Source: JAHELQ01 sp964491915 (GTDB lineage Bacteria > Acidobacteriota > Aminicenantia > UBA2199). From it: a DNA stretch of 64,000 nucleotides. The first letter of the stretch is position 1, and each line of letters opens with the position of its first letter. Shown in pieces: positions 52,765 to 60,735 of this stretch. Made by a program: the position numbers and the translations under genes. The notes beneath the pieces were generated by a model, which made no database searches, had not been told where the DNA came from, and worked only from the letters and a program-made list of their open reading frames with translations. The stretch is taken from positions 17,612-81,611 of the forward strand of contig CAZBHS010000024.1 in the NCBI GenBank assembly GCA_964491915.1, in the 5' to 3' direction.

Positions 52765-52796
52765 AAAAGGGACACGCGAAGTACGTGTCCCTTTTT
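52765..52796. terminator. Bidirectional rho-independent terminator
   Basis: An 8-bp GC-rich stem (52769-52776 with 52784-52791), extended by A/T pairs, is flanked by an A run on the left and a T run on the right. It serves both convergent genes. Confidence 0.88.
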
Positions 52797-52814
52797 ATGT
52801 TAGATTGGTTTTGG

Positions 52815-54002
52815 TTATTTCAATTTGGCGATGACAGCATCCGTCATCTGGGTGGTGGAGGCGGCGCCCTCTTTCAATACTGCCTGGGTGCCTTTGAGCT
52901 TCATCATATCATAAGCTTTGACCTTGCCCTCTTCCACTACGTCCGCGATAGCGGCGCGGATTTTGACGGCTTTTTCGTTCTCGCCGATGTGATCCAACAT
53001 CATGCACGCGGAGAGGATCATGGCGATGGGGTTGACGATGGAGGGTTCGAAGGTTTCGTACTTGGGAGCGGAACCATGGGTCGGTTCGAAGATGGCCACA
53101 TCTTTGCCGATGTTGGCGGAGCAAGCGAATCCGAGGCCGCCCACCAGACCGGCGAAGCCGTCCGACACGATATCGCCGAACATGTTGCCGCTGACAACGA
53201 CGCCATAGGTTTCGGGATTTTTGGTCATCCACATCATCTGGGCGTCGATATTGGTGTTCCACAATTCGATGCCGGGATATTCCTTTTGGATTTCAAGACC
53301 CAGGTGCAGCATCATACCGGAGGTTTCCCGGATGACATTGGGCTTTTCGCAGATGGTGACGGATTTGTATCCGAACTTTTTGGCATACTCGAAGGCGGCC
53401 CGCACGATCCGTTCGGTGTAGTGTTTGGTAAAAATACGGGTGGATATAGCCAACTCTTCCCTGGGGCAATTGGCGAAGTTCTTGAATTTTGGGTGGGTTT
53501 CGAAGGCTTTATAGACGTCGTCCGGGGGATTGGTCCATTCGACACCACAATACAGGCCTTCGGTATTCTGACGGAACACCATCACATCGATTTCCGGTTC
53601 TTCGATGGTGCCGCCTTTACCGCGACGAATAAAATTCAAGGGATTGCCCTTGAAGGTTTTACAGGGCCTCATGCAGATGTCCAGGTCGAAGTGCTGTCTC
53701 AGACCGACGATGGGGCTGTAATAGACATAGCCTTTGTCCTGAAGTTCGGGGGCCAATTCTTTGGCCGCGTCGGCTTTGGGTTTGGATGTGATGGCGCCGA
53801 AGAGGCAGATGTGGTGTTTTTCCAACAGGTCGAGTGTTCTCTGGGGGAGGGGATTGCCCTCTTTGCACCAGAATTCCCAGCCGATATCGGCATGAACGTA
53901 ATCCGCTTCGAAGCCCGCTGCATCCAAAACGCGGATAGCTTCCGGTAGAACTGTTTTCCCGATTCCGTCCCCGGGCATTGACACGATAGTCCGTTTAGAC
54001 AT
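52815..54002 (-). CDS. Isocitrate/isopropylmalate-dehydrogenase-family enzyme (isocitrate-like)
   Basis: This 395-residue cytoplasmic enzyme has an AGGAGG site. It shows the beta-decarboxylating dehydrogenase pattern: MPGDGIGKTVLPEA, MRPCKTFKGN, FRQNTEGLYCGVEW, the metal-binding NMFGDIVSDGFAGLVGGLG and EPTHGSAPKYE. The NTEGLY loop is of the isocitrate or homoisocitrate type; LeuB enzymes usually have ELTGGIYFG there. It follows the two hydratase genes and probably completes citrate-to-2-oxoglutarate or the analogous chain in the amino-acid pathway. LeuB activity cannot be excluded. Confidence 0.87.
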   Translation of the reverse strand: MSKRTIVSMPGDGIGKTVLPEAIRVLDAAGFEADYVHADIGWEFWCKEGNPLPQRTLDLLEKHHICLFGAITSKPKADAAKELAPELQDKGYVYYSPIVGLRQHFDLDICMRPCKTFKGNPLNFIRRGKGGTIEEPEIDVMVFRQNTEGLYCGVEWTNPPDDVYKAFETHPKFKNFANCPREELAISTRIFTKHYTERIVRAAFEYAKKFGYKSVTICEKPNVIRETSGMMLHLGLEIQKEYPGIELWNTNIDAQMMWMTKNPETYGVVVSGNMFGDIVSDGFAGLVGGLGFACSANIGKDVAIFEPTHGSAPKYETFEPSIVNPIAMILSACMMLDHIGENEKAVKIRAAIADVVEEGKVKAYDMMKLKGTQAVLKEGAASTTQMTDAVIAKLK

Positions 54003-54088
54003 AATTCCTCCTATGATTTATCCGTTCGAGAGACGGAGCGTGTATGCGTGCCGCTGCGCTGTCTCTGTCTACGGTAAGATTCATTGTT

Positions 54089-54586
54089 TTACTTTTTTAT
54101 TTTGTTTTTGATGAAATTGATCAATCCGTTGTTATCCAGGATTTCCATGACTGTGCCGGGGTAGGGGGGGAAATTGAATGTTCCCTTTGGGGTGATGATC
54201 TCACCTTTTTCCATATCTACGGTCACTTTGTCGCCGTTCTCGATGGCTTCCACAGCTTCGGGGGATTTGATGGCCGGCATTCCGGCGTTAATGGCGTTGC
54301 GGAAGTAGATGCGGGCGAAGGATTTGGCGATGATGACGCGGATGCCGGCGTACTTGATGGCTACCGCCGCCTGTTCGCGGGACGATCCCATGCCGAAATT
54401 CTTTCCCGCCACCAGAATATCTCCGTCCTGAACTTTGGTTATGAATTCAGGGTCCAGATCTTCCAGGGCGTGTGTGGCCATTTCTTCCGGTTCCATCTTC
54501 TGGTAGGTGTATTTCCCCGGGAAGATGACGTCGGTATTGACATTATCACCGTATTTCCATACGTTTCCGGTAAATTTCTGGATCAT
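54089..54586 (-). CDS. Aconitase/isopropylmalate-isomerase-type small subunit
   Basis: This is a 165-residue swivel-domain subunit of the LeuD/homoaconitase family: GNVWKYGDNVNTDVIFPGKY at the start and DILVAGKNFGMGSSREQAAVAIKYAGI with the conserved substrate loop. It overlaps the large-subunit gene by four bases (ATGA), so the two subunits are produced together and assemble into an iron-sulfur hydro-lyase. The substrate (isopropylmalate, citrate, homocitrate or similar) is decided by the loop that contains the GSSRE motif and cannot be read with certainty. Confidence 0.9.
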   Translation of the reverse strand: MIQKFTGNVWKYGDNVNTDVIFPGKYTYQKMEPEEMATHALEDLDPEFITKVQDGDILVAGKNFGMGSSREQAAVAIKYAGIRVIIAKSFARIYFRNAINAGMPAIKSPEAVEAIENGDKVTVDMEKGEIITPKGTFNFPPYPGTVMEILDNNGLINFIKNKIKK

Positions 54587-55830
54587 AAGAACCTCCCTGG
54601 GTGTGTGATTTCGCCGGTGATGGCGGATGCCGCCACTGCCAGGGGCGAGCCGAGGTAGATGTCGGCTTCACGGCAGCCCATGCGGCCTTTGAAGTTACGG
54701 TTGGCGGTGGAGAAGGTCACTTCCCCCGGCGCCATGACTCCCATGTGGGCGCCCAGGCAGGGGCCGCAGCCGGGATTCAAGACAATGGCGCCGGCGTCGA
54801 TGAATACTTCCAGCAATCCTTTTTTCATGGCTTCCTTGTACACTGTCCAGGAGGCAGGGATGATGAGGGTGCGGACCGCGACTTTGTTGCCTTTCAGTAC
54901 TTTTGCGGCGGCTTCGAGGTCTATGAGGCGGCCGTTGGTGCAGGTGCCGATGAGGGCCTGGTCGATCTTCGTTCCCGCCAGGTCGTCGATGGGGGCGTAG
55001 TTGTCCACGGTGTGCGGTTTGGCAACCGCCGGAACGATATCTTTGACATCGATGACGACTGTCTCGACAAAGGTTGCGTCCGGGTCTGAATAGAGGGCTT
55101 CGTATTCGTCTTTGGCCCGTCCTTCCAGGAACGCGACGGTTTTTTCGTCTGCCGGGACGTAGCCGTTCTTGGCTCCCATCTCGGCGGCCATGTTGGAGAG
55201 AACCATACGGTCGGCGATACTCATGGCGTTGATTGTGCTGCCGGTGAATTCCACCGCCCGGTAATCGGCGCCGTCGCTACGGATTTTGCCGATGATGTGC
55301 AGCGCGATGTCTTTGGCGGTGATATGGTCCGGCATGTCGCCGTTCACTTCGATCTTCATGGTGTCCGGCACCTGGAACCATAATTCGCCGGTGGCCCAGA
55401 TAGCCGCCGCTTCGGACCGTCCGATTCCAGCGGAAAAAGCTCCGAGAGCGCCATAGGTCGTTGTGTGGGAATCGCTGCCCACAATGAGTTTACCCGGGGT
55501 GGCATACCCCTGTTCCACCAATACCTGGTGGCAGATGCCGTTGTTGATGTCATAGAAGTTGGGGATGCCCTGTTCTTTGACAAAATTGCGGATTTCTTTG
55601 TGATTGGTGGCGGATGATTCCTTCGGAGCTGGGATCTCATGGTCCAGGATGATGACGATCCGCTGGGGATACTTGACATCTTGGACTCCGATCTTTTTAA
55701 ACGTATTGGATATGGCGGCGGCGTTGTCATGACTCATGACATAATCCGGCTCTACCGACACAATGGCTCCGGCCGAAACATCCTGCCCCGCCTTGAGGCT
55801 GAACAATTTTTCAACGAAGGTTTTGGCCAT
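54583..55830 (-). CDS. Aconitase/isopropylmalate-isomerase-type large subunit
   Basis: This is a 415-residue subunit with the 4Fe-4S ligands in VGSDSHTTTYGALGAFSAG, GTCTNGRL and NPGCGPCLGAHMGVMAPGE. The length and order fit the archaeal/bacterial type LeuC/HacA, not the long aconitases. It catalyses a dehydration/rehydration isomerisation. With the small subunit and an isocitrate-type dehydrogenase downstream it forms a three-gene operon read leftward from the promoter at 55884. An aconitase role in place of a missing canonical AcnA/B is possible. Confidence 0.9.
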   Translation of the reverse strand: MAKTFVEKLFSLKAGQDVSAGAIVSVEPDYVMSHDNAAAISNTFKKIGVQDVKYPQRIVIILDHEIPAPKESSATNHKEIRNFVKEQGIPNFYDINNGICHQVLVEQGYATPGKLIVGSDSHTTTYGALGAFSAGIGRSEAAAIWATGELWFQVPDTMKIEVNGDMPDHITAKDIALHIIGKIRSDGADYRAVEFTGSTINAMSIADRMVLSNMAAEMGAKNGYVPADEKTVAFLEGRAKDEYEALYSDPDATFVETVVIDVKDIVPAVAKPHTVDNYAPIDDLAGTKIDQALIGTCTNGRLIDLEAAAKVLKGNKVAVRTLIIPASWTVYKEAMKKGLLEVFIDAGAIVLNPGCGPCLGAHMGVMAPGEVTFSTANRNFKGRMGCREADIYLGSPLAVAASAITGEITHPGRFL

Positions 55831-55855
55831 ATTATTCTCCTTGGTACGATTGTAA

Positions 55856-55884
55856 ATTGTATCTTAACAGTTCATTGAAGTAAA
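55856..55884 (-). promoter_or_regulatory. Sigma-70 promoter of the hydratase-dehydrogenase operon
   Basis: Read on the minus strand: TTTACT (55884-55879), a 17-bp spacer, TACAAT (55861-55856). It is about 26 bp from the start codon at 55830, with an AAGGAG site in between. Confidence 0.65.
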
Positions 55885-55932
55885 GCTTTAAGCGCTGAAA
55901 TATGCTTTTTCTCGAGGTTTTTTTCAAGTAAA

Positions 55933-55961
55933 TTTACAATGGTTGTGGATCATGATATACT
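55933..55961 (+). promoter_or_regulatory. Sigma-70 promoter of the flavodoxin-like pair
   Basis: TTTACA at 55933-55938, a 17-bp spacer, then TATACT at 55956-55961. It is divergent from the hydratase operon promoter. Confidence 0.65.
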
Positions 55962-56001
55962 GCAAACGAGGGGATTTAGTTTTGGCTCGAGAGGAGTTCG
56001 G

Positions 56002-56553
56002 ATGAAGATAACGATTTTGAATGGAAACCCGGCTGAGGACAACCTGGATTTTGAGAGGTATGTGGCCAATCTGGTGGGAATTTTAGACGGTAAGAGGCAT
56101 ACTGTCGATGTGATCCCGCTGCGGCAGATGGAGATAAAAACATGCCTCGGTTGTTGGGGTTGTTGGGTGAGAACGCCGGGTGAGTGTGTGTTTGCCGATG
56201 ATTCCGCGGATGTGCGCCGGCGGGTCATTAATTCGGATGCATTGTTATTCGCGTCGCCGGTGATCATGGGGTTTACCAGTGGGCTTTTGAAGAAGACGTG
56301 CGACAAGTTGATTCCGCTCGTACTTCCCTATATCGAGATGGACCAGGGGGAGTGCCACCATATCAAACGGTATGATTCGTATCCGGTGCTGGGTCTTTTG
56401 TTGCAACCGCTGGAAGATTGTGATGAGGAAGATGTTGGGATTATTTCAGATTGTTACCGGCGGTTATCCATTAATTTCAAATCCCGGCTGGCGTTTGTGA
56501 AGCGAACGACTGATGAACCGCGGGAGGTGGCGCGTGCATTTGACACTATTTAA
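56002..56553 (+). CDS. Flavodoxin-like NAD(P)H-dependent FMN reductase family protein
   Basis: The 183-residue form starts at ATG 56002 (GAGGAG site). The fold is that of iron-sulfur flavoproteins/FMN reductases: ITILNGNPAEDN phosphate-loop region, then IKTCLGCWGCWVRTPGECVFADD with a CxxC-like cluster, and LLFASPVIMGFTSGLLKKTCDKL. The cysteine set KTCLGCWGCW suggests a cluster or redox-active site as in IsfD-type proteins. It overlaps the next gene by 20 bases, and both encode related folds, so they may work as a pair. Confidence 0.83.
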   Translation: MKITILNGNPAEDNLDFERYVANLVGILDGKRHTVDVIPLRQMEIKTCLGCWGCWVRTPGECVFADDSADVRRRVINSDALLFASPVIMGFTSGLLKKTCDKLIPLVLPYIEMDQGECHHIKRYDSYPVLGLLLQPLEDCDEEDVGIISDCYRRLSINFKSRLAFVKRTTDEPREVARAFDTI

Positions 56554-57205
56554 TGGTTCCCCCAGAGGGAAAGGCAGTAATACAAAGATCCTGTTGGACC
56601 GTTTTCTTGAAGGGTTCTCCACCTATAAGGGGCATACCAACGAGGTCCATTATTTGGTTTCTCAGAAAGACATGGAGCGATTTGTCGAAGCGTTCGCGTC
56701 CGCGGAGCGAGTGATTATCGCGTTTCCCCTATATACGGACGCGATGCCCGGGATTGTCAAATTGTTTATCGAGAGGTTGAAGCCATTTTGCGGACGGGAG
56801 GGGAATCCCAGCCTGGGATTTATTGTACAATCCGGATTCCCGGAGACCATTCACTCGCGGTTTGTGGAAAAGTATCTGGAGAAATTGGCCCGGCGCTTGG
56901 GGTGCAAGTATCTCGGTACTGTGATCAAAGGGGGAGTCGAAGGGATTCAGGCTCGTCCCAATTGGATGAACCGCAAGATGTTCAGACGTTTCCGTTGTCT
57001 CGGCAAACGGTTGGCAAAGTCCGGGTTTTTTAATCCCCGTATCATTCGAAAATTGGCGGGGCGCAGAGACCGGTTGTCCGGTTTTGGCGTAAAAGTGTTC
57101 AACCTATTGAGGAAGACCGGATTGATGGATTCCTATTGGAACGGTATGTTGCGGGAAAACAAAGCGTTCAATGACCGCTATGCCCGGCCTTACCTTGATT
57201 CCTGA
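56534..57205 (+). CDS. Flavodoxin-like FMN reductase family protein (partner)
   Basis: The 223-residue form starts at GTG 56534, directly after GGGAGG; this overlaps the upstream gene by 20 bases. It begins HLTLFNGSPRGKGSNTKILLD, the FMN-phosphate loop, followed by RVIIAFPLYTDAMPGIVKLFIERL. Unlike the upstream paralog it has no cysteine cluster. The C-terminal ~90 residues are basic and lie outside the flavodoxin fold. Its 3' end overlaps the convergent FGE-sulfatase gene by 16 bp. Confidence 0.8.
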   Translation: MHLTLFNGSPRGKGSNTKILLDRFLEGFSTYKGHTNEVHYLVSQKDMERFVEAFASAERVIIAFPLYTDAMPGIVKLFIERLKPFCGREGNPSLGFIVQSGFPETIHSRFVEKYLEKLARRLGCKYLGTVIKGGVEGIQARPNWMNRKMFRRFRCLGKRLAKSGFFNPRIIRKLAGRRDRLSGFGVKVFNLLRKTGLMDSYWNGMLRENKAFNDRYARPYLDS

Positions 57206-58680
57206 CCTGCCGGCGGAGTAGTGGATATTACTCTAAATCCAAGGGCGAATCCGCTGTAATTCGGGGATGCGGCATTTCGATTGGAGCATCTCAACGCCGG
57301 CTCCATCATTCCAAAGCTACCTCCGCGCATCACCCGGGTTGTACCGGAAGCGGGGCCTTTGGGATCGTCGTTTGTGGCTTCCGGAGTGGAATAATAACTG
57401 TCACTGTACCAATCGCTGCACCATTCCCAGACATTTCCGGCTAAGTCGTGAATTCCATAAGGAGATTGACCGGCGGGTGTGGAGCCCACCGGCATTGTTT
57501 TCCCGTTGCATCCTCTGACATTCGCCCGATTACAGTCGGGCGCGCCGTTACCCCAGGGGAAAACGCGGGGGATTGTCCCTTGTGCCGCTTTTTCCCATTG
57601 GGCTTCAGTGGGGAGCTGGATGGTCATTCCGGTTTTATCTTTCAACCATTGGCAATATGCTTCTGCATCGCCGTAAGAGACAAATATGACGGGCCTCGTG
57701 TCCCGCCCCCAGCCATTGTCCAGCGGTTTGTTCCGTCCGGTTTCTTCGCAAAACCGGTCGAATTGTTGGAAGGTGATTTCGTAGCGGGATATATAATAAG
57801 CGTTGAGGTACACGTCGTGGGCGGGGAGTTCGTCCTGCGTGCCGATGCTGTAGCTATCTCCCATTTTAAAGGAGCCTGCGGGAATTTTGATCCATTCGAC
57901 GCCGGACCGGAAGGTTTCCAGGGTCGCTGAGACCATTGTCTCCTTGTTCGCTTCCACAGTCACTGTTGTTTCAAATGTTTCGAATCCGGTCTTCTCCAAT
58001 CTGACAGTGTGATTTCCCACCAAGACAAAACTTAAGGTATGTGGCGTTTGGAAACCGGTGTCTCTTCCGTCCAGGAAAATCGTCGCCTCGGATGGATTGG
58101 AGGTGATGCGGATACTGCCGGATTGACCGGTTGATTTTTTCTTTTTGGATAAGAGCAAGATCAAAGCGGTGATTACCGCGATTCCACCGAGAATGATTAA
58201 GATAGGCGGTTTCCGGTTTTTTTTCTTTTCCTTGGCGATGATGTTTTGGCTTGTTCCTTCTTGATCGGTTTCAAGTTTTGTTTTAGGGGAGAGTTCGGGG
58301 GATTCGTTTTTAATTTTTTCGACGATTTCCCTGAAGTAGAGATCCGGTTCGACTGTAGCGAACTCAGGATTTGCGGAGAAGACTTTGCGGAGATGTTCTT
58401 CCACCAATGATTGATCTCCGGCGGTGAAATAGACCTTTGCCAGCAAATAGTGGGCTTCGGCCAGGTGCTGGCTCAGCTCCGGCTTATTTGTCAATGCCTG
58501 TACCAGGCGTTGCAATTCGCTCATAGCTCCATCCAGATCACCGTCTTGAATGAGTTGCCGGGCTTTGTGCAAGCTGTCTTCTTCTTTTTGAGGATGAGTG
58601 TAATCTATCGCCAAAAGATTGAAGGAAAAGAATAATATTGTGAAGGACGCTATTTTGATCAACCAATCTCTACCCATCAT
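57190..58680 (-). CDS. TPR-PEGA-formylglycine-generating-enzyme-like protein
   Basis: This is a 496-residue protein with a signal peptide (1-24), TPR-like helices (~35-125), a basic region and a membrane helix (~182-203), then a PEGA domain (~215-280, SIRITSNPSEATIFLDGRDTGFQTP) and an FGE-sulfatase/SUMF1 domain (~285-490, FKMGDSYSIGTQDELPAHDVYLNAYYI ... LPTEAQWEKAAQG ... NVWEWCSDWYSD). The N-terminal half is homologous to the 18.6-19.6 kb protein. It lies 27 bp downstream of the kinase gene and is likely its partner or output. The SUMF1-like domain may bind ligands rather than oxidise cysteine. Confidence 0.9.
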   Translation of the reverse strand: MMGRDWLIKIASFTILFFSFNLLAIDYTHPQKEEDSLHKARQLIQDGDLDGAMSELQRLVQALTNKPELSQHLAEAHYLLAKVYFTAGDQSLVEEHLRKVFSANPEFATVEPDLYFREIVEKIKNESPELSPKTKLETDQEGTSQNIIAKEKKKNRKPPILIILGGIAVITALILLLSKKKKSTGQSGSIRITSNPSEATIFLDGRDTGFQTPHTLSFVLVGNHTVRLEKTGFETFETTVTVEANKETMVSATLETFRSGVEWIKIPAGSFKMGDSYSIGTQDELPAHDVYLNAYYISRYEITFQQFDRFCEETGRNKPLDNGWGRDTRPVIFVSYGDAEAYCQWLKDKTGMTIQLPTEAQWEKAAQGTIPRVFPWGNGAPDCNRANVRGCNGKTMPVGSTPAGQSPYGIHDLAGNVWEWCSDWYSDSYYSTPEATNDDPKGPASGTTRVMRGGSFGMMEPALRCSNRNAASPNYSGFALGFRVISTTPPAGQESR

Positions 58681-58707
58681 ATTACTGGCACCTTTTATAT
58701 AGTATTT

Positions 58708-60537
58708 TTATTGTAAATCCAGGATTATTTTTCCCTGGAATGTTTCCACTTTAAAACTCATGCGCCATCTCTGGACAACGACCGGATCGCCGTTTTTGGA
58801 GGTCGGTGGAGATAGCTCCATTGCCTCGATGCCCGAGACAATCAATCCCTTTATTGTGTCCCGGCTTGTGTCCGGTTTAATGGTCAGCCATTTGTCGAGG
58901 ATGTCTATAATGTCGATGTCTCCGGTAGCCTGGATTGTCAGTGAAATACTCACCTGCCCGCTGACCCAGGTTCCGGACGGGGGGGCGGGGATTTCGATCC
59001 GTTTAAGAATCTCGTTGTATTTTTTTTGTAGCTCCGAAGAGATGGCGAATATATTGACAGCTTTTGGGGGAGATTTTTTTAGTAATGCCTCCCGTTTCGC
59101 TTCGCCCTGCTTTTTCTTGATTTTTTCTTCCAGGAGGTGTAACTCTTCCGTGTCCTTTTGATTTCTGGCTTTGGAGATATAATTCAAAGCCGATTGAAAT
59201 CGCTCCTCCGCCAGTTTTTGTCGGGCCAGGAGGAGGTTTGCGTTGTATTCTTTCTCCTGTTTTTTCCGGGTGATTTCCTGAGTTTCTCTTTGTTTGGCTT
59301 GTTTTTGTTTTTTTGCCAGAGATTCTTCCATGTTGTCCACTTCCGCCCCGGATTTTATCATGCGGGCACGCTTCAATGTTTCAGATGCCCGATTGAATCG
59401 GCCTTGTTCCATGAGGTTTTGAGCTTGATCCAGTAATGACTTGTACTCGAGCTCTGAGATCTGCTCCGCTTTGACAGGCGGCGGTTCCGGATCTTTTTTT
59501 GAGAGGGGAGTTGTTTCTTGGTGGTCGGAAATGACGATCGGGGGCGTTTTGGGTTGGAATAGTGTCGGAAGTGTATAATATAAGATGAAGCCGATGAGGA
59601 TTGCAGAGACTGACAAACTGCCGATAATGAGTCGCTTGCGCTTTACCGGGACAGGGATATGGGGTATTTCGACAGTCGGCATCGACAGGCTGCCGATTTT
59701 ATCTCTATCATCACCTTCCAATGGAATTCCGCTTTGCATGTTAGTAATCATGCGGACCAAATCCCGCCCGCGGGCGATTCGTTTGTCCCGGTTTTTTTCC
59801 AGTAGAATCGTGATGATTGGTTGCAGAGCGGCGAGGGGTTCCGGGAGCGAGGGGATTGACGCCTGAAGGTGTTTTAGTAGGACGCCCGCCTCGTTTTTTG
59901 CGTCAAACGGCAGCCGTCCGGTCAGCATTTCATACAATACAATTCCCAATGAATACAGGTCGCTTCTTCCGTCCAGGACTTCGGCTCTACATTGTTCCGG
60001 GCTCATATAGTGAATGGTGCCGATACTGACTCCCGTTCGAGTCAATCGTGTCGTGGAATTTATGGTTCGGGCGATTCCGAAGTCCACCACAACCGGAGTC
60101 CCATTCCTTCTGAACAGGATGTTTTCCGATTTGATGTCCCGGTGAATGATTCCCTGGGAATGGGCATAATCGAGGGCGTCCGCTACCTGTCCCGTTACAT
60201 TCAACGCTTCGGAAGGAGAAAGCTTTTTCTTCGGCGCCAGTTTGATTTTTGATGCTAGACTCGAACGGAGATACTCCATGGCTAGATAATATATGTGGTT
60301 CGCTTCTCCAAAATCGATGATAGATACTATGTTCGTATGGTTCAACTTAGCGGCGGTTTCAGCCTCTTTGAGAAAACGGCGGGGGGTTTGGTTGTCTTTC
60401 ATCCGGTGGGGGTGCATCACTTTGACGGCCACTTTTCGTTTGAGTTTTTCTTGTATCGCAAGGTATACGATGGACATTCCGCCTTCCCCGAGTATCTTTT
60501 TTATTTTGTAACCCGGAATTTTCGGGAAGTTATCCAT
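58708..60537 (-). CDS. Transmembrane Ser/Thr kinase with coiled coil and TonB-C-like domain
   Basis: This is a 609-residue protein. Kinase motifs: GEGGMSIVYLA at 18-28, Lys39, HRDIKSEN at 132-139 (Ser in place of the usual Pro), DFG at 152-154. A transmembrane helix lies at ~306-327, a coiled coil at ~395-480, and the C-terminal domain (~505-609, VSGQVSISLTIQATGDIDIIDILDKW ... WRMSFKVETFQGKI) is homologous to that of the 16.9 kb kinase. It is transcribed with the FGE-like gene from a promoter with the same boxes as the 16.9 kb module. Confidence 0.92.
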   Translation of the reverse strand: MDNFPKIPGYKIKKILGEGGMSIVYLAIQEKLKRKVAVKVMHPHRMKDNQTPRRFLKEAETAAKLNHTNIVSIIDFGEANHIYYLAMEYLRSSLASKIKLAPKKKLSPSEALNVTGQVADALDYAHSQGIIHRDIKSENILFRRNGTPVVVDFGIARTINSTTRLTRTGVSIGTIHYMSPEQCRAEVLDGRSDLYSLGIVLYEMLTGRLPFDAKNEAGVLLKHLQASIPSLPEPLAALQPIITILLEKNRDKRIARGRDLVRMITNMQSGIPLEGDDRDKIGSLSMPTVEIPHIPVPVKRKRLIIGSLSVSAILIGFILYYTLPTLFQPKTPPIVISDHQETTPLSKKDPEPPPVKAEQISELEYKSLLDQAQNLMEQGRFNRASETLKRARMIKSGAEVDNMEESLAKKQKQAKQRETQEITRKKQEKEYNANLLLARQKLAEERFQSALNYISKARNQKDTEELHLLEEKIKKKQGEAKREALLKKSPPKAVNIFAISSELQKKYNEILKRIEIPAPPSGTWVSGQVSISLTIQATGDIDIIDILDKWLTIKPDTSRDTIKGLIVSGIEAMELSPPTSKNGDPVVVQRWRMSFKVETFQGKIILDLQ

Positions 60538-60620
60538 TCGTTACCCTCCACATTTTCAGTTTCAATAGCTTCTCGTCCGGCCTGCAGCCGATTACATGGG
60601 CGTTTTAACCCTCAAAATAC

Positions 60621-60649
60621 ATACTATATGGTTTGCAAAAAAAAGTCAA
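60621..60649 (-). promoter_or_regulatory. Sigma-70 promoter of the third kinase module
   Basis: Read on the minus strand: TTGACT (60649-60644), a 17-bp spacer, TAGTAT (60626-60621). The two boxes are identical to those of the 16.84 kb promoter. Confidence 0.7.
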
Positions 60650-60735
60650 CCGGCGTTTTTTTTTATAACTTAATTCTGTTATAATAAAGAATATACATCA
60701 GGTGAAAAGAAAGGGTTGGAATCCTGAGGAGATAT

